From: Anaeroglomus sp964630775 | GTDB lineage: Bacteria > Planctomycetota > Phycisphaerae > Sedimentisphaerales > Anaerohalosphaeraceae | Length of the DNA: 64,000 bases | Direction: 5' to 3' | Assembly: GCA_964630775.1 (NCBI GenBank) | Contig: CAZVYY010000016.1 | Span: 1-64,000, forward strand | Made by a program: the position numbers and the translations under genes | The notes under the pieces: model-generated | Seen by the model: only the letters and a program-made list of their open reading frames with translations | Told to the model about the DNA's origin: nothing | Database searches by the model: none | Shown here: in pieces, positions 1 to 7,897 of the stretch | Layout: every line of letters starts with the position of its first letter | Numbering within the stretch: position 1 is the first letter of the stretch

Positions 1-68
1 TTCATCGGCAAACAGCTTCACATCTCTTGAGCAAATTTAGCGCTGTCATATTAGGAAAGGGAGAGACA

Positions 69-800
69 ATGAAAAAGTTCGCACTTCTAATTCTATTTGT
101 CACACTTGTTGTGCCGGCGATGGCGGCAGTGACTTTGACTACGACTATCCGGGATTTTAGTGCTTCTACCCATCCCGATTTCGAAAGCACAATCACCGGA
201 CTAGACACTGGAATTGTTGAACAGAATCTCGGAGCCGATGGTAAACCGGTGTATGCGGGACTTGCAGGAAATCCTTCGACCAGCGGTGCCGTGAATTTCA
301 ACAAATGGTATAACAACGACCCCCTCAATTGGAGTATTGCGTATAATCTTGAGTTGACAGAAACTTCTCCTGGCATTTACAGCTATCAGGATTCCTCTTT
401 CTTCCCTATAGACAATCAGCTATTTGGCAATGAAGGACGCGGCCACAATTACCACTTTACCCTTGAATTGCATAATTCGTTTACCTATAAAGGCGGTGAA
501 ACGTTTAATTTTAGAGGTGATGACGATCTGTGGGTCTTTATTAATGACCAACTGGTCATTGACTTAGGCGGTATACATTCTGCGTTGGATGGTTCAGTGA
601 ATCTTGATTCGCTAGGGCTGACAGTTGGTGACACCTACACGTTTGATTTGTTCTTTGCCGAAAGACACACTACCGAATCGAACTTTAAAATGGAGACATC
701 AATAGCCTTTCAGCAGGTCGTTCCTGCACCGGGTGCGATTCTGCTGGGTGCGATGGGGACGGGGCTGGTTGGCTGGCTGCGTCGTCGTCGGAGTTTGTAA
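69..800 (+). CDS. Fibro-slime domain protein with PEP-CTERM anchor
   Basis: A secreted surface protein of 243 residues. The start at 69 is chosen over an in-frame ATG at 27 because AAAGGGAGAG lies just upstream and the product then begins with a clean signal peptide (MKKFALLILFVTLVVPAMA). The middle (about residues 85-215) matches the fibro-slime/PA14-like fold: FRGDDDLWVFINDQLVIDLG followed by GDTYTFDLFFAER is the typical signature, probably a carbohydrate-binding beta-sandwich. The C-terminus carries a PEP-CTERM-type sorting signal (VPAPG, a hydrophobic stretch, then RRRR) that an exosortase would process. The same tail closes the gene at 1873. An intrinsic terminator follows at 843. The ligand is unknown. 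Confidence 0.85.
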   Translation: MKKFALLILFVTLVVPAMAAVTLTTTIRDFSASTHPDFESTITGLDTGIVEQNLGADGKPVYAGLAGNPSTSGAVNFNKWYNNDPLNWSIAYNLELTETSPGIYSYQDSSFFPIDNQLFGNEGRGHNYHFTLELHNSFTYKGGETFNFRGDDDLWVFINDQLVIDLGGIHSALDGSVNLDSLGLTVGDTYTFDLFFAERHTTESNFKMETSIAFQQVVPAPGAILLGAMGTGLVGWLRRRRSL

Positions 801-842
801 GCACCACGGACTATACTTACAATCAAGCGTTATAAACAAATA

Positions 843-885
843 CGGGGCCGAATGGGAAATAATCCTGTTCGGCCCCGTTTGTTTT
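843..885 (+). terminator. Intrinsic terminator after the fibro-slime gene
   Basis: A perfect 10-bp stem (CGGGGCCGAA at 843-852 pairing with TTCGGCCCCG at 868-877) is followed by TTTGTTTT. It lies between convergent genes and has few A residues on the left, so it probably works mainly for the rightward gene. Confidence 0.85.
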
Positions 886-900
886 ATTGGGCGGGACTGT

Positions 901-1302
901 TTACCAGACTAAGGAGTCGAAGACGCGGACTTGTTTCCAGTTGGTTTGGTTGCGTTGGATGAATTCCTTGTGTTTGGCGGCGACCTGGTAGTCCTCGTGG
1001 TTTTTGCGAGTCTTGAAGACGACGGTCAGAGCGACATCAAAGGCCTGGTCATTGACCGGGCGTGTCAGGGTGGTATCCCGCAGGCCGGCGGAGAAGAAGG
1101 TTACGCCGGGGTGGTCTTTCAGGTAGGTGTAGCATTCCTCGAGCAATCGTTCCTTTTGCGGGGCGGAGTTGTCATTCAGCGTGAAAAACACGCTATGAGA
1201 CAGCATGGGTTCCTGGGTCATTGTTTTGCCTCCAAACAGACAGTTGCAGCATCCGGCCAGAGCCATCAGCGGTATCAGTAACAGCCAAAACCAGCGTTTC
1301 AT
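901..1302 (-). CDS. Dabb-domain lipoprotein
   Basis: A putative lipoprotein of 133 residues. The start at 1302 is chosen over the open frame up to 1413 because it gives a lipoprotein signal peptide (MKRWFWLLLIPLMALAGC, lipobox Cys18) and has TAAGGA upstream. Residues about 33-133 resemble the stress-responsive A/B barrel (Dabb) family: HSVFFTLND near the start, then a segment counting residues to a DVALTVVFKTRKNHEDY strand and a K..QVRVFDSLVW end. Dabb proteins are small dimeric ferredoxin-like barrels of varied or unknown function. Export as a lipoprotein is seen in planctomycetes but unusual elsewhere. It is convergent with the upstream gene. Confidence 0.75.
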   Translation of the reverse strand: MKRWFWLLLIPLMALAGCCNCLFGGKTMTQEPMLSHSVFFTLNDNSAPQKERLLEECYTYLKDHPGVTFFSAGLRDTTLTRPVNDQAFDVALTVVFKTRKNHEDYQVAAKHKEFIQRNQTNWKQVRVFDSLVW

Positions 1303-1515
1303 GGTTATATCCTTATGAATATGCCGTCCGGGCCGACCGCGGAAAAACGACAATCTATCCCGCCAGTGTCGGCTATGTGATATCAGCATACGCATTTCGG
1401 TAAAGAAAGTCAATGCTTAGCCGGATGAGACCGAAAAACGAATATCCACGAAAGGCCGATTTTATCTTTAATTCGAAGAATTTCCTGTAAAAATACAGGG
1501 AAATTAATTTCAGGG

Positions 1516-1545
1516 TTGAATCGAGCCTGCCCATTTTGCTATAAT
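1516..1545 (+). promoter_or_regulatory. Sigma70-type promoter for a short transcript
   Basis: TTGAAT (1516-1521) and a perfect TATAAT (1540-1545) are separated by 18 bp. The start of transcription would fall near 1552. It lies over 300 bp upstream of the next annotated gene, and an intrinsic terminator-like hairpin follows within 100 bp. Confidence 0.6.
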
Positions 1546-1551
1546 TCAAGA

Positions 1552-1642
1552 AAGTCGTTCTCCCCCCGAACGTCTTTTGTGTGAAGCTTCATGTGAGGAG
1601 GAGGAATCAGATGCAAGTCATCTGGTTCCTCTATTCTTTTTC
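1552..1642 (+). ncRNA. Candidate small RNA (about 90 nt) with terminator hairpin
   Basis: The segment starts at a good promoter and ends in a 13-bp hairpin with one G-U pair (GAGGAATCAGATG at 1601-1613 with CATCTGGTTCCTC at 1619-1631), followed by TATTCTTTTT. This is the classic layout of a small regulatory RNA. One complication is that AGGAGGAGG sits 6 nt before an ATG at 1611 that opens a 17-codon frame ending at 1664 (MQVIWFLYSFSRHKNPA). The ribosome-binding site and the start codon both lie inside the hairpin. It could therefore be a small RNA, a micropeptide gene or a leader attenuator. No known family is recognised. Confidence 0.4.
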
Positions 1643-1761
1643 CCGTCACAAAAATCCCGCTTAAATTATGTTTAAATCGATACATGAAGAATATGTAAAC
1701 ATGGACTTAATATTTGTTAGTAATTCCGGTTCTGCTTATCCTTGCCAAATCAAATATTTTC

Positions 1762-1790
1762 TTGATTTTGTTATCAAAAAAAGATAATAT
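1762..1790 (+). promoter_or_regulatory. Promoter for the PEP-CTERM gene at 1873
   Basis: TTGATT (1762-1767) and TAATAT (1785-1790) are spaced 17 bp apart in an AT-rich setting. Initiation would give a leader of about 75 nt before the ATG. Confidence 0.45.
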
Positions 1791-1872
1791 AGACAAATGT
1801 CGTAATATGGGGTGGAGTGTTTTCCATTCTTAAAACATATTTTGAGAAACTGTTTAATTGTGAAGGGAGAGA

Positions 1873-2481
1873 ATGATGAAAAAAGCACTTTTATTGTTGG
1901 CGGTATTGACGCTGGGCGTATTGTCCCCGGCGGCGGTAACCTTGTTTTTTGATGATTTTAATGCGGAAAACGATGGTGTTGGGAAATTGAATTACACCGG
2001 TTTTGCGAATTGGACCGTCTCCGAGGGTACGGTGGATTTGATCGGCAACGGGTATTTTGATTTCCAGCCGGGCAACGGACTGTATGTGGATATGGACGGT
2101 TCAACCAGTAATGCTGGCTTGATGCTTTCCAAGACGTTTTCGCTTCAGGCAGGCACGTATGAATTGTCGTATGAGCTGGCCGGAAATCATCGTAATGGCT
2201 CCCAGGAAACTGTCAATGTAAAGGTTAATGTGGGAGTTTTGTCTGATACGTATTCACTTGCACAGAATGCACCGTTTACATCATATACCAAGCAGTTCAC
2301 GCTTGCCGCAGCCCAAAACATCACCATCAGCTTTGAAGGTGTTGGCGGAGATAACATTGGGATGCTGCTGGATAATGTCAAGCTGGATGCGATTTCTGTG
2401 GTTCCTGCTCCCGGTGCGATTCTGCTGGGTGCAATGGGCACGAGTCTGGTCGGCTGGCTTCGGAGACGCCGGAGTCTGTAA
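1873..2481 (+). CDS. PEP-CTERM sorting domain protein, jelly-roll type
   Basis: A secreted protein of 202 residues preceded by AAGGGAGAGA. An ATG pair at 1873/1876 leaves the exact start open by one codon. An N-terminal signal peptide (MMKKALLLLAVLTLGVLSPAA) is followed by a beta-rich domain of about 150 residues with FDDFNAEN near its start and alternating strand patterns typical of carbohydrate-binding jelly-roll modules. It ends in a PEP-CTERM tail that differs from the tail of the gene at 69 by a single residue (MGTS versus MGTG). Exosortase-dependent surface display is inferred from family knowledge. The substrate cannot be told. An intrinsic terminator follows at 2511. Confidence 0.8.
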   Translation: MMKKALLLLAVLTLGVLSPAAVTLFFDDFNAENDGVGKLNYTGFANWTVSEGTVDLIGNGYFDFQPGNGLYVDMDGSTSNAGLMLSKTFSLQAGTYELSYELAGNHRNGSQETVNVKVNVGVLSDTYSLAQNAPFTSYTKQFTLAAAQNITISFEGVGGDNIGMLLDNVKLDAISVVPAPGAILLGAMGTSLVGWLRRRRSL

Positions 2482-2510
2482 TTTGACGGATCATTTAGGG
2501 TGAGATGATA

Positions 2511-2541
2511 AAGCCGTGGAGTTTGTCCACGGCTTTTTTTG
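2511..2541 (+). terminator. Intrinsic terminator
   Basis: AAGCCGTGGA (2511-2520) pairs perfectly with TCCACGGCTT (2526-2535) across a 5-nt loop, followed by a T run. It closes the PEP-CTERM gene. Confidence 0.9.
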
Positions 2542-2631
2542 TTGGTTTCCTGTAAAAAAAGAGATTCTTTGCATTTATCCATCGTATGATTAGAATATGG
2601 GAGCAATAGAACTGGACCTGGAAACGATAGA

Positions 2632-3207
2632 ATGTGGGATATACAGCAACCTCAGCCGGTTAAGCTGATAATTGGGATTCTGGCAGCCGACCCGCGGTGT
2701 CTTGCGGCGGCGGAGTCGGCGGTGGCCGAGGCGTTCGGCAAGGCCGACCTGGTCAGTCCGGTGTACCCGTTTGACATGACGGCCTATTACCAACAGCAGG
2801 CCGGGCCGGCGATTTTGCGGCGATTTATGAGCATTGAGACCCCCATTGATCCGGGCCGTCTGGGGGATATCAAGCACCAAACCAATCGGATGGAGATGCA
2901 GCTTGCCGAGACGCTGGCGACGCCGTGGCCCCGGCCGGTCAATCTTGACCCGGGGTATCTGGAACCGAGCAAGCTGGTGCTGGCCTCGACCAAGAATTTT
3001 GCCCATCGGGTGTATATCGGTGATGGGATGTGGGCGGAGGTGACACTGACCTATAATAAGGGCGTCTGGCAGGTCTATCCCTATACGTTTCCCGATTTCA
3101 AAAGCGGACGGTATAACGCATTTTTGTCGGCGGCGCGCGAAAAACTCGCGGCCCAGCGGCGGGATTTGGCAGCGGCGGCGTCGCCGGATGATTCGGATAC
3201 CGAATGA
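2632..3207 (+). CDS. DUF4416 family protein
   Basis: A cytoplasmic protein of 191 residues without a signal peptide. It matches the DUF4416 family in length and conserved segments: KLIIGILAADP at the N-terminus, VSPVYPFDMTAYY about residues 42-54, RLGDIKHQTNRME near 80, and the tail VYPYTFPDFKSGRYNAFL near 150. The family has no assigned function. The gene opens a rightward run continued by a lipid-linked sugar-phosphate transferase and an O-antigen ligase. A role in surface glycan production is possible, but only the neighbourhood suggests it. Confidence 0.8.
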   Translation: MWDIQQPQPVKLIIGILAADPRCLAAAESAVAEAFGKADLVSPVYPFDMTAYYQQQAGPAILRRFMSIETPIDPGRLGDIKHQTNRMEMQLAETLATPWPRPVNLDPGYLEPSKLVLASTKNFAHRVYIGDGMWAEVTLTYNKGVWQVYPYTFPDFKSGRYNAFLSAAREKLAAQRRDLAAAASPDDSDTE

Positions 3208-3252
3208 ATCGATGACAGGCAATAGGAAAGGATTAATCCGATTTCACATGTA

Positions 3253-4341
3253 ATGATTTTAGCGTTGATTTTGCCGGTTGGGGCGTTTGCGGTCTCGGCG
3301 GCTCTGACGGCGCTGGTGCGAAGGGCGGCCATCGCGGTCGATTTCTGTGCCCATCCGCGGCAGGACCGCTATCATCGGACGGTCATTGCTTTGGGCGGCG
3401 GAATCGCCATTTTCTGGACGATTGCGTTGTTTATTCTGGCGGGGCTGGCGGGGGGGTATCTGGCCGGAGCGGGCAAGTTTGCGTTTATCGACCATAGCCT
3501 CAGCGACCATGTGGAAGGATTTGTCAATCGAAGCAGGGACTTATGGGTGGTGCTGGGATGTGCGGCACTGCTGCATCTTTTGGGGTTGTGGGATGACAAG
3601 AAACGGCTGGGGCCTTATCTGAAGCTGGCGGTGCAGTTTGGGGCTGCGGCGGCTGCGGCGGTATTTGCCGATATTCGGGTGGAGATGTTTATTCATAACA
3701 AGTTTATCACGACTCTGCTGTCAGTACTGTGGATTGTCGGGATTATGAATGTCTTTAATTTTCTCGACAATATGGATGGGTGTTCGGCGGGGATTGCGAT
3801 GATTGTGGCAGGGGTGCTGCTGACGGCGGCGGTCGGCAGCGGGCAGGTCTTTATTTCCGGCCTGGGGCTGCTGTTTATCGGGGCGGTGGCGGGCTTCTGG
3901 GTGTGGAATTTCCCGCCAGCCAAAATATTTATGGGAGATTGCGGCTCACTGGTGATTGGATTCTTTGTTGCCCTGCTGAGCCTGCGGACGACCTATTATC
4001 ATCAGCATGACGGCGGTGGACTGTATGCGGTATTTATGCCGCTATTGGCTTTGGCGGTGCCCTTGTATGATTTTGTCAGTGTGACGTTTCTGCGGATTAA
4101 GCAGGGCAAAAGCCCGCTGGTCGGCGATACGCAGCATTTTTCGCACCGGCTTCGCAGACGCGGGCTGACTGATACGCAAACGGCACTGACGCTGTACCTG
4201 GCGACGCTGTGTACGGGGCTGGGTGCGATATTCCTGCGACAGGTCAATTGGGTCGGGGCGATTTTGATTTTTGTTCAGACGGTCATGACGCTGGCGATTG
4301 TGGCGATTCTGGAAACGACCGGCAGGTCCTGTGAGCAGTGA
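3253..4341 (+). CDS. WecA/TagO/MraY-family undecaprenyl-phosphate sugar-1-phosphate transferase
   Basis: An integral membrane enzyme of 362 residues with about ten hydrophobic segments. The family moves a sugar-1-phosphate, usually GlcNAc-1-P, from a UDP-sugar to undecaprenyl phosphate, the first step of surface polysaccharide assembly. Diagnostic motifs are present: GLWDDK with the paired aspartates (about residues 111-116), FNFLDNMDG (about 168-176), MGDCGS (about 227-232) and a cytosolic HFSHRL loop (near 295). It lacks MraY-specific features, so a WecA/TagO role is preferred. The O-antigen ligase gene follows within 30 bp, and a wecB-like epimerase gene lies about 20 kb away. Confidence 0.88.
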   Translation: MILALILPVGAFAVSAALTALVRRAAIAVDFCAHPRQDRYHRTVIALGGGIAIFWTIALFILAGLAGGYLAGAGKFAFIDHSLSDHVEGFVNRSRDLWVVLGCAALLHLLGLWDDKKRLGPYLKLAVQFGAAAAAAVFADIRVEMFIHNKFITTLLSVLWIVGIMNVFNFLDNMDGCSAGIAMIVAGVLLTAAVGSGQVFISGLGLLFIGAVAGFWVWNFPPAKIFMGDCGSLVIGFFVALLSLRTTYYHQHDGGGLYAVFMPLLALAVPLYDFVSVTFLRIKQGKSPLVGDTQHFSHRLRRRGLTDTQTALTLYLATLCTGLGAIFLRQVNWVGAILIFVQTVMTLAIVAILETTGRSCEQ

Positions 4342-4365
4342 AAGTCCTCTTTGAAGACACAAGAT

Positions 4366-6693
4366 ATGACATTCAAAAAGAACAACGCAACCGAACCTGT
4401 ATTATACCGTCTGCTGGAAGGGATTCTTCTGGCAGTGATACTGGGTGTGACGGCGCTGCGGCTGAGTTTTATTGAGCAGCCGCATTCGACGATGCAGAAT
4501 CCGTCTTTGTGGACGACGCCTCGCGGGATGAGTCTGCTGCTGTCGGGTGTGGTATTTGCGGCTGCGATAGCCGGGTTTGCGGGTTTATGGATTCGTGGGC
4601 GGCTGCGATTGTCGGGACAAATTCTGCCGCTGGCGGCGGGATTGTTTCTGACCGGAGGCGTTCTCGCCTGCATTGTTTCATCCGACAAACGGGCGGCTAT
4701 TACAGAACTGTTTACGCTGTGCGTGCCGATGCTGATGGCGATTGCGGCGGTCGGCTGGATGGATTCCCAGCGGCGGCTGGATACTGCGGCCTGGGTGTTG
4801 CTGGCGATGGGGTGTGCATCTGTGTATGTCAGTATGGAACAATTTACCGCCGATAATTTGCAGATGGAGCGGGACTACGCTGCAGATCCGCAGAAACATC
4901 TGGCGGCATTGGGAATCGAGCCTAACAGTCTGGCACATTTCCAGTATGAACACCGTCTGCATTCCAAAGATGTGCGGGGATTTCTGCTGACCAGCAATTC
5001 CACCGCAACATTCCTGCTGGCGGGAATCTTCATTTCACTGGGATTGATGATTGATACCGTACGCAACCGCAGGGAGGATGCAGGCTATCCGGCACGGCTG
5101 GTGGTGCAGGGGGGGGTACTGACTGTTTTGATGACGGGTCTGATTGTCGGTAAAAGTCGGGGGGCGCTGGGGGCGATGATGCTGTCAGCCGTTTTGTTTG
5201 TGATTGTGCATTTCTGCGGTCGGCGGATGTGGCGTTATCGCAAGCCGATATTAATAGCAGGGCTGCTGGCGGCTGCGGTGTTTGGTACCTGGGTGATTGC
5301 CTATGGCAATCAGCATGGACGGCTGCCCGGCCCGAATGCCCTGTATGTGCGATGGCAGTACTGGATGGGGGCGGCGGATATGCTCCGGGATCATTTCGTG
5401 ACCGGGGTCGGCGGCGGCAATTTCGGCATATTTTATCCGCGGTACAAAATTGCCGCGGCTCCGGAGACGGTCAGGGATCCGCATCAGTTTATTCTGTCAT
5501 TGTGGTGTCAGTTTGGCATCCTGGGGCCGACGGCTTTTCTGATGGCGGCGGTGGCCGTGGTCTGGAAAGGTCTTCGCAGAGTATGCGGCGAACAGGTCAG
5601 GCCGGCTGATTCCATCGCCGCGCGTCCCGATCGATTGATCCCGGCAGGCGTGCTGGCGGGATCGATATTTTTACTGCTGTTGATTCGGCCCTGGGTCAGC
5701 GAGGGTGGTATTGCCGGAGAGCATGCCATGGTGCAACTGTCGGTGTTTGTGCTGATGTATGTGCTTCCGGCGGCAGCTTTTGTGCTGGTATTTGGTTTGC
5801 TGTGGGCAACCGCAAAAGAGCCGACGAGCGTGATGCCGCGTGATGGGCTGCTGTGCGGCCTGGTGTGCGGGGTGGTTGGGATTTTGATTCACAACCTGAT
5901 TGACTTTGCCATTTTTGAACCGGGTGTGTGGATGAGCGTCTGGCTGATGCTGGCACTGATTCTGGCTATCAGTCGCGGGCCGGACAAACCGGTTGCGTCG
6001 GAGGTGATGCCGATGCAGCGGCGGTGGATCGGCATCATCACGGCGGTACTCGTGGCGGGCTTGATAGGACATCATTATGTATGGATTCCCGTCAAAGCAG
6101 GTACAGCATTTCAGCAGGGACTGCGGGACTTTGACCACGCCGAACAATATTTTATGGAATCGGCTCGACTGGATCCGCTGGACCCGGCCCCGTGGGTCTT
6201 TGCCGGCCAGTGGCGTCTGAGCAAATATGAGATGTCCAGGCTGTCCGGCCGGGAACACCCGGAAAAAGCCGTATCGCATTTCCAGCAGGCCTGCGGCCGG
6301 GACAGGGCGAATTTCCGCTGTCGGGAACTGCTCGGCAGGGCCTATATCGCGCTGGCCGAAACGACCCCTGATCAATCCAGTAAACTGCTGGAATCCGCTT
6401 ATCAGGCCGGCCTTGAGGCTCAGACTCGTTATCCCGGTTCGGACCGGATTGCGTATGATCTGGGTCTGCTGGCCGAGCGGATGGGCAATCGGGAAGAAGC
6501 TCTTAAGCAATTCAGGTTTGCTGTCATAATAGAAGAACAGTACCGTGCCCAGTTTGCCAGAATGTATCCAGGATATCCACTATGCAGCCGCCTGGGGCAG
6601 AGTCGGTATGATTATGCCAGAGCCTATCTCAGTAAAATAACGGTTTCACCTGAAAATAAAATTGATACTCAAGAAAAGGAGAATGACCAATGA
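4366..6693 (+). CDS. O-antigen ligase/polymerase (Wzy/WaaL-like) with TPR-like tail
   Basis: A large membrane protein of 775 residues. About a dozen hydrophobic helices fill residues 15-570. A periplasmic loop with GVGGGNFGIFYPRYK and RDPHQFILSLWCQFGILGP matches the conserved R/H region of O-antigen ligases, which join lipid-linked glycans to an acceptor or polymerise them. Residues about 590-740 are soluble, with repeated helix pairs such as AEQYFMESARLDPLDPAPW and REEALKQFRFAV, in the style of TPRs. The ATG at 4366 is used; a TTG at 4351 is possible. The stop overlaps the next ATG by 4 nt (ATGA), so translational coupling is likely. Confidence 0.82.
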   Translation: MTFKKNNATEPVLYRLLEGILLAVILGVTALRLSFIEQPHSTMQNPSLWTTPRGMSLLLSGVVFAAAIAGFAGLWIRGRLRLSGQILPLAAGLFLTGGVLACIVSSDKRAAITELFTLCVPMLMAIAAVGWMDSQRRLDTAAWVLLAMGCASVYVSMEQFTADNLQMERDYAADPQKHLAALGIEPNSLAHFQYEHRLHSKDVRGFLLTSNSTATFLLAGIFISLGLMIDTVRNRREDAGYPARLVVQGGVLTVLMTGLIVGKSRGALGAMMLSAVLFVIVHFCGRRMWRYRKPILIAGLLAAAVFGTWVIAYGNQHGRLPGPNALYVRWQYWMGAADMLRDHFVTGVGGGNFGIFYPRYKIAAAPETVRDPHQFILSLWCQFGILGPTAFLMAAVAVVWKGLRRVCGEQVRPADSIAARPDRLIPAGVLAGSIFLLLLIRPWVSEGGIAGEHAMVQLSVFVLMYVLPAAAFVLVFGLLWATAKEPTSVMPRDGLLCGLVCGVVGILIHNLIDFAIFEPGVWMSVWLMLALILAISRGPDKPVASEVMPMQRRWIGIITAVLVAGLIGHHYVWIPVKAGTAFQQGLRDFDHAEQYFMESARLDPLDPAPWVFAGQWRLSKYEMSRLSGREHPEKAVSHFQQACGRDRANFRCRELLGRAYIALAETTPDQSSKLLESAYQAGLEAQTRYPGSDRIAYDLGLLAERMGNREEALKQFRFAVIIEEQYRAQFARMYPGYPLCSRLGQSRYDYARAYLSKITVSPENKIDTQEKENDQ

Positions 6694-7493
6694 AGCTTCC
6701 GAAACGACATTATGTAACAGGACTGATGATGGCAGCCGTTGTGGGAATCCTTTGCGGATGGGCAATCGGCCAGGAGGAGGAACAAAAGGAAAAATGGATC
6801 AGCCTGTTTAACGGCAAAGACCTCAAGGGCTGGACGCCCAAATTTGCCGGCTCGAAACTGGGCGAAAATTACAAGAATACCTTTCGGGTTGAAGACGGCG
6901 TATTGAAAGTCTCCTATGACCAGTATGAGCAGTTCAACAATGAATTCGGGCACCTGTTTTACGCGCTGCCGTTTTCGCACTACATCTTCCGGGCTGAATA
7001 CCGCTTTACCGGCGAGCAGGTCAAGGGCGGCCCCGGCTGGGCATTTCGCAACAGCGGCGTTATGATTCATTGTCAGGACCCGAATACCATAACCAAAGAC
7101 CAGAGTTTCCCGGTCTGCATTGAAGTGCAATTGCTCGGCGGGGATGGCCAAAATGATCGCACCACAGGCAATCTCTGTACGCCGGGTACCAATGTGGTAA
7201 TGAATGACAAGCTGGTCACCGACCACTGCATCACGTCCAAGTCCAAGACGTATCACGGGGATCAGTGGGTGAAGGTTGAAATTGAAGTGCACGGCAGCGG
7301 TATCATCCGGCATAAAATCAACGGCGAAACCGTAATGGAGTACCAGAAGCCGCAACTGGATGAACGGGACGCCGACGCCAAAAAACTCATTCAGGACGGC
7401 AAGCTGCTGCTGTCGGAAGGCTATATTTCCCTGCAGGCCGAAAGTCACCCGGTGGAGTTCCGCAAGGTGGAAATCCTGCCGCTGGAAGAATGA
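6690..7493 (+). CDS. Secreted DUF1080 (3-keto-disaccharide hydrolase-like) protein
   Basis: A secreted protein of 267 residues. AAGGAGAATGACC precedes the ATG, which overlaps the stop of the ligase gene. A signal peptide ends near AIGQ at about residue 27. The DUF1080 fold follows: WISLFNGKDLKGW at the start, FRNSGVMIHCQDP and VCIEVQLLGGDG in the middle, and GYISLQAESHPVEFRKVEI at the end. DUF1080 proteins are concanavalin-like beta-sandwiches abundant in planctomycetes, and some hydrolyse 3-keto-glycosides. Direct coupling to a glycan-polymerase gene is unusual. It may act on the surface glycan or may simply be co-transcribed. Confidence 0.85.
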   Translation: MKLPKRHYVTGLMMAAVVGILCGWAIGQEEEQKEKWISLFNGKDLKGWTPKFAGSKLGENYKNTFRVEDGVLKVSYDQYEQFNNEFGHLFYALPFSHYIFRAEYRFTGEQVKGGPGWAFRNSGVMIHCQDPNTITKDQSFPVCIEVQLLGGDGQNDRTTGNLCTPGTNVVMNDKLVTDHCITSKSKTYHGDQWVKVEIEVHGSGIIRHKINGETVMEYQKPQLDERDADAKKLIQDGKLLLSEGYISLQAESHPVEFRKVEILPLEE

Positions 7494-7881
7494 TATGCCC
7501 CATGGGTATGGATATCCCGCGACGGCCGCAGGCTGCTTTTGTGCCGCGCATTTTCACTGGGTCAGGTTGCCCTGCATAGCCGCGCCGAAATGGAAAATTC
7601 ACGTCAGGTCAGTACAATGCCTGTGTCCGATAACTGCGGCGGGCCTGATAAAACCACCGCCGGTTGGATGCTATCTTTGGTTGTGAATTATATCACAATA
7701 ATCTTGTCCGATAGTGCAGAAAAATAGATGTTTTTCCATGTAAAAACAGTGGTTTGGATAGCCGACATCAATCAATAAGCTGTTGCTTCTGAGAGCGGTT
7801 TTTTGTAACCCGTAAGCGGGATAATCGGAACAATGGCTCTACACGATATGCTGTCTGCAATGCTCCGCACCCAATGAATGC
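7494..7881. other. 388-bp intergenic region rich in repeats upstream of the histidine kinase
   Basis: No supported gene is seen. The region holds a CRP-type palindrome at 7681-7698 and repeated copies of TGTCCGATA: at 7624 in 12-bp form, at 7704, and inverted at 7886 at the kinase start. A looser version occurs near 7822 (TAATCGGAACAATGG). A 62-codon frame at 7539 has no ribosome-binding site or recognisable features. Confidence 0.6.
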
Positions 7882-7897
7882 ATGAAGTTATCGGACA
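7624..7897. repeat. TGTCCGATAACT inverted and direct repeats
   Basis: TGTCCGATAACT (7624-7635) and its exact reverse complement AGTTATCGGACA (7886-7897) are 250 bp apart. A third copy, TTGTCCGATA (7704-7713), lies between them. The last copy covers the ribosome-binding region or first codons of the histidine kinase. They could be binding sites for an autoregulated response regulator or the arms of an RNA structure. Confidence 0.5.
7681..7698. promoter_or_regulatory. CRP/FNR-type palindrome
   Basis: TTGTGA and TCACAA form a perfect inverted repeat around ATTATA. This matches the TGTGA-N6-TCACA layout bound by CRP-family regulators. It lies 184 bp before the kinase frame and just ahead of one TGTCCGATA copy. 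No CRP gene lies in the window. Confidence 0.45.

Larger units (their letters stand above)
1303..1872. other. 570-bp intergenic region with a candidate small RNA
   Basis: No convincing protein gene longer than 20 residues lies here. It holds the leftward start region of the Dabb lipoprotein, a rightward promoter-hairpin unit at 1516-1642, and a second rightward promoter at 1762-1790 that would serve the PEP-CTERM gene at 1873. The segment after 1660 is AT-rich. Confidence 0.6.

Noticed and set aside
7539..7727. 62-codon frame upstream of the histidine kinase
   Set aside because: No ribosome-binding site. Its product is unlike a folded or exported protein, and it crosses the CRP-type palindrome and the TGTCCGATA repeats.
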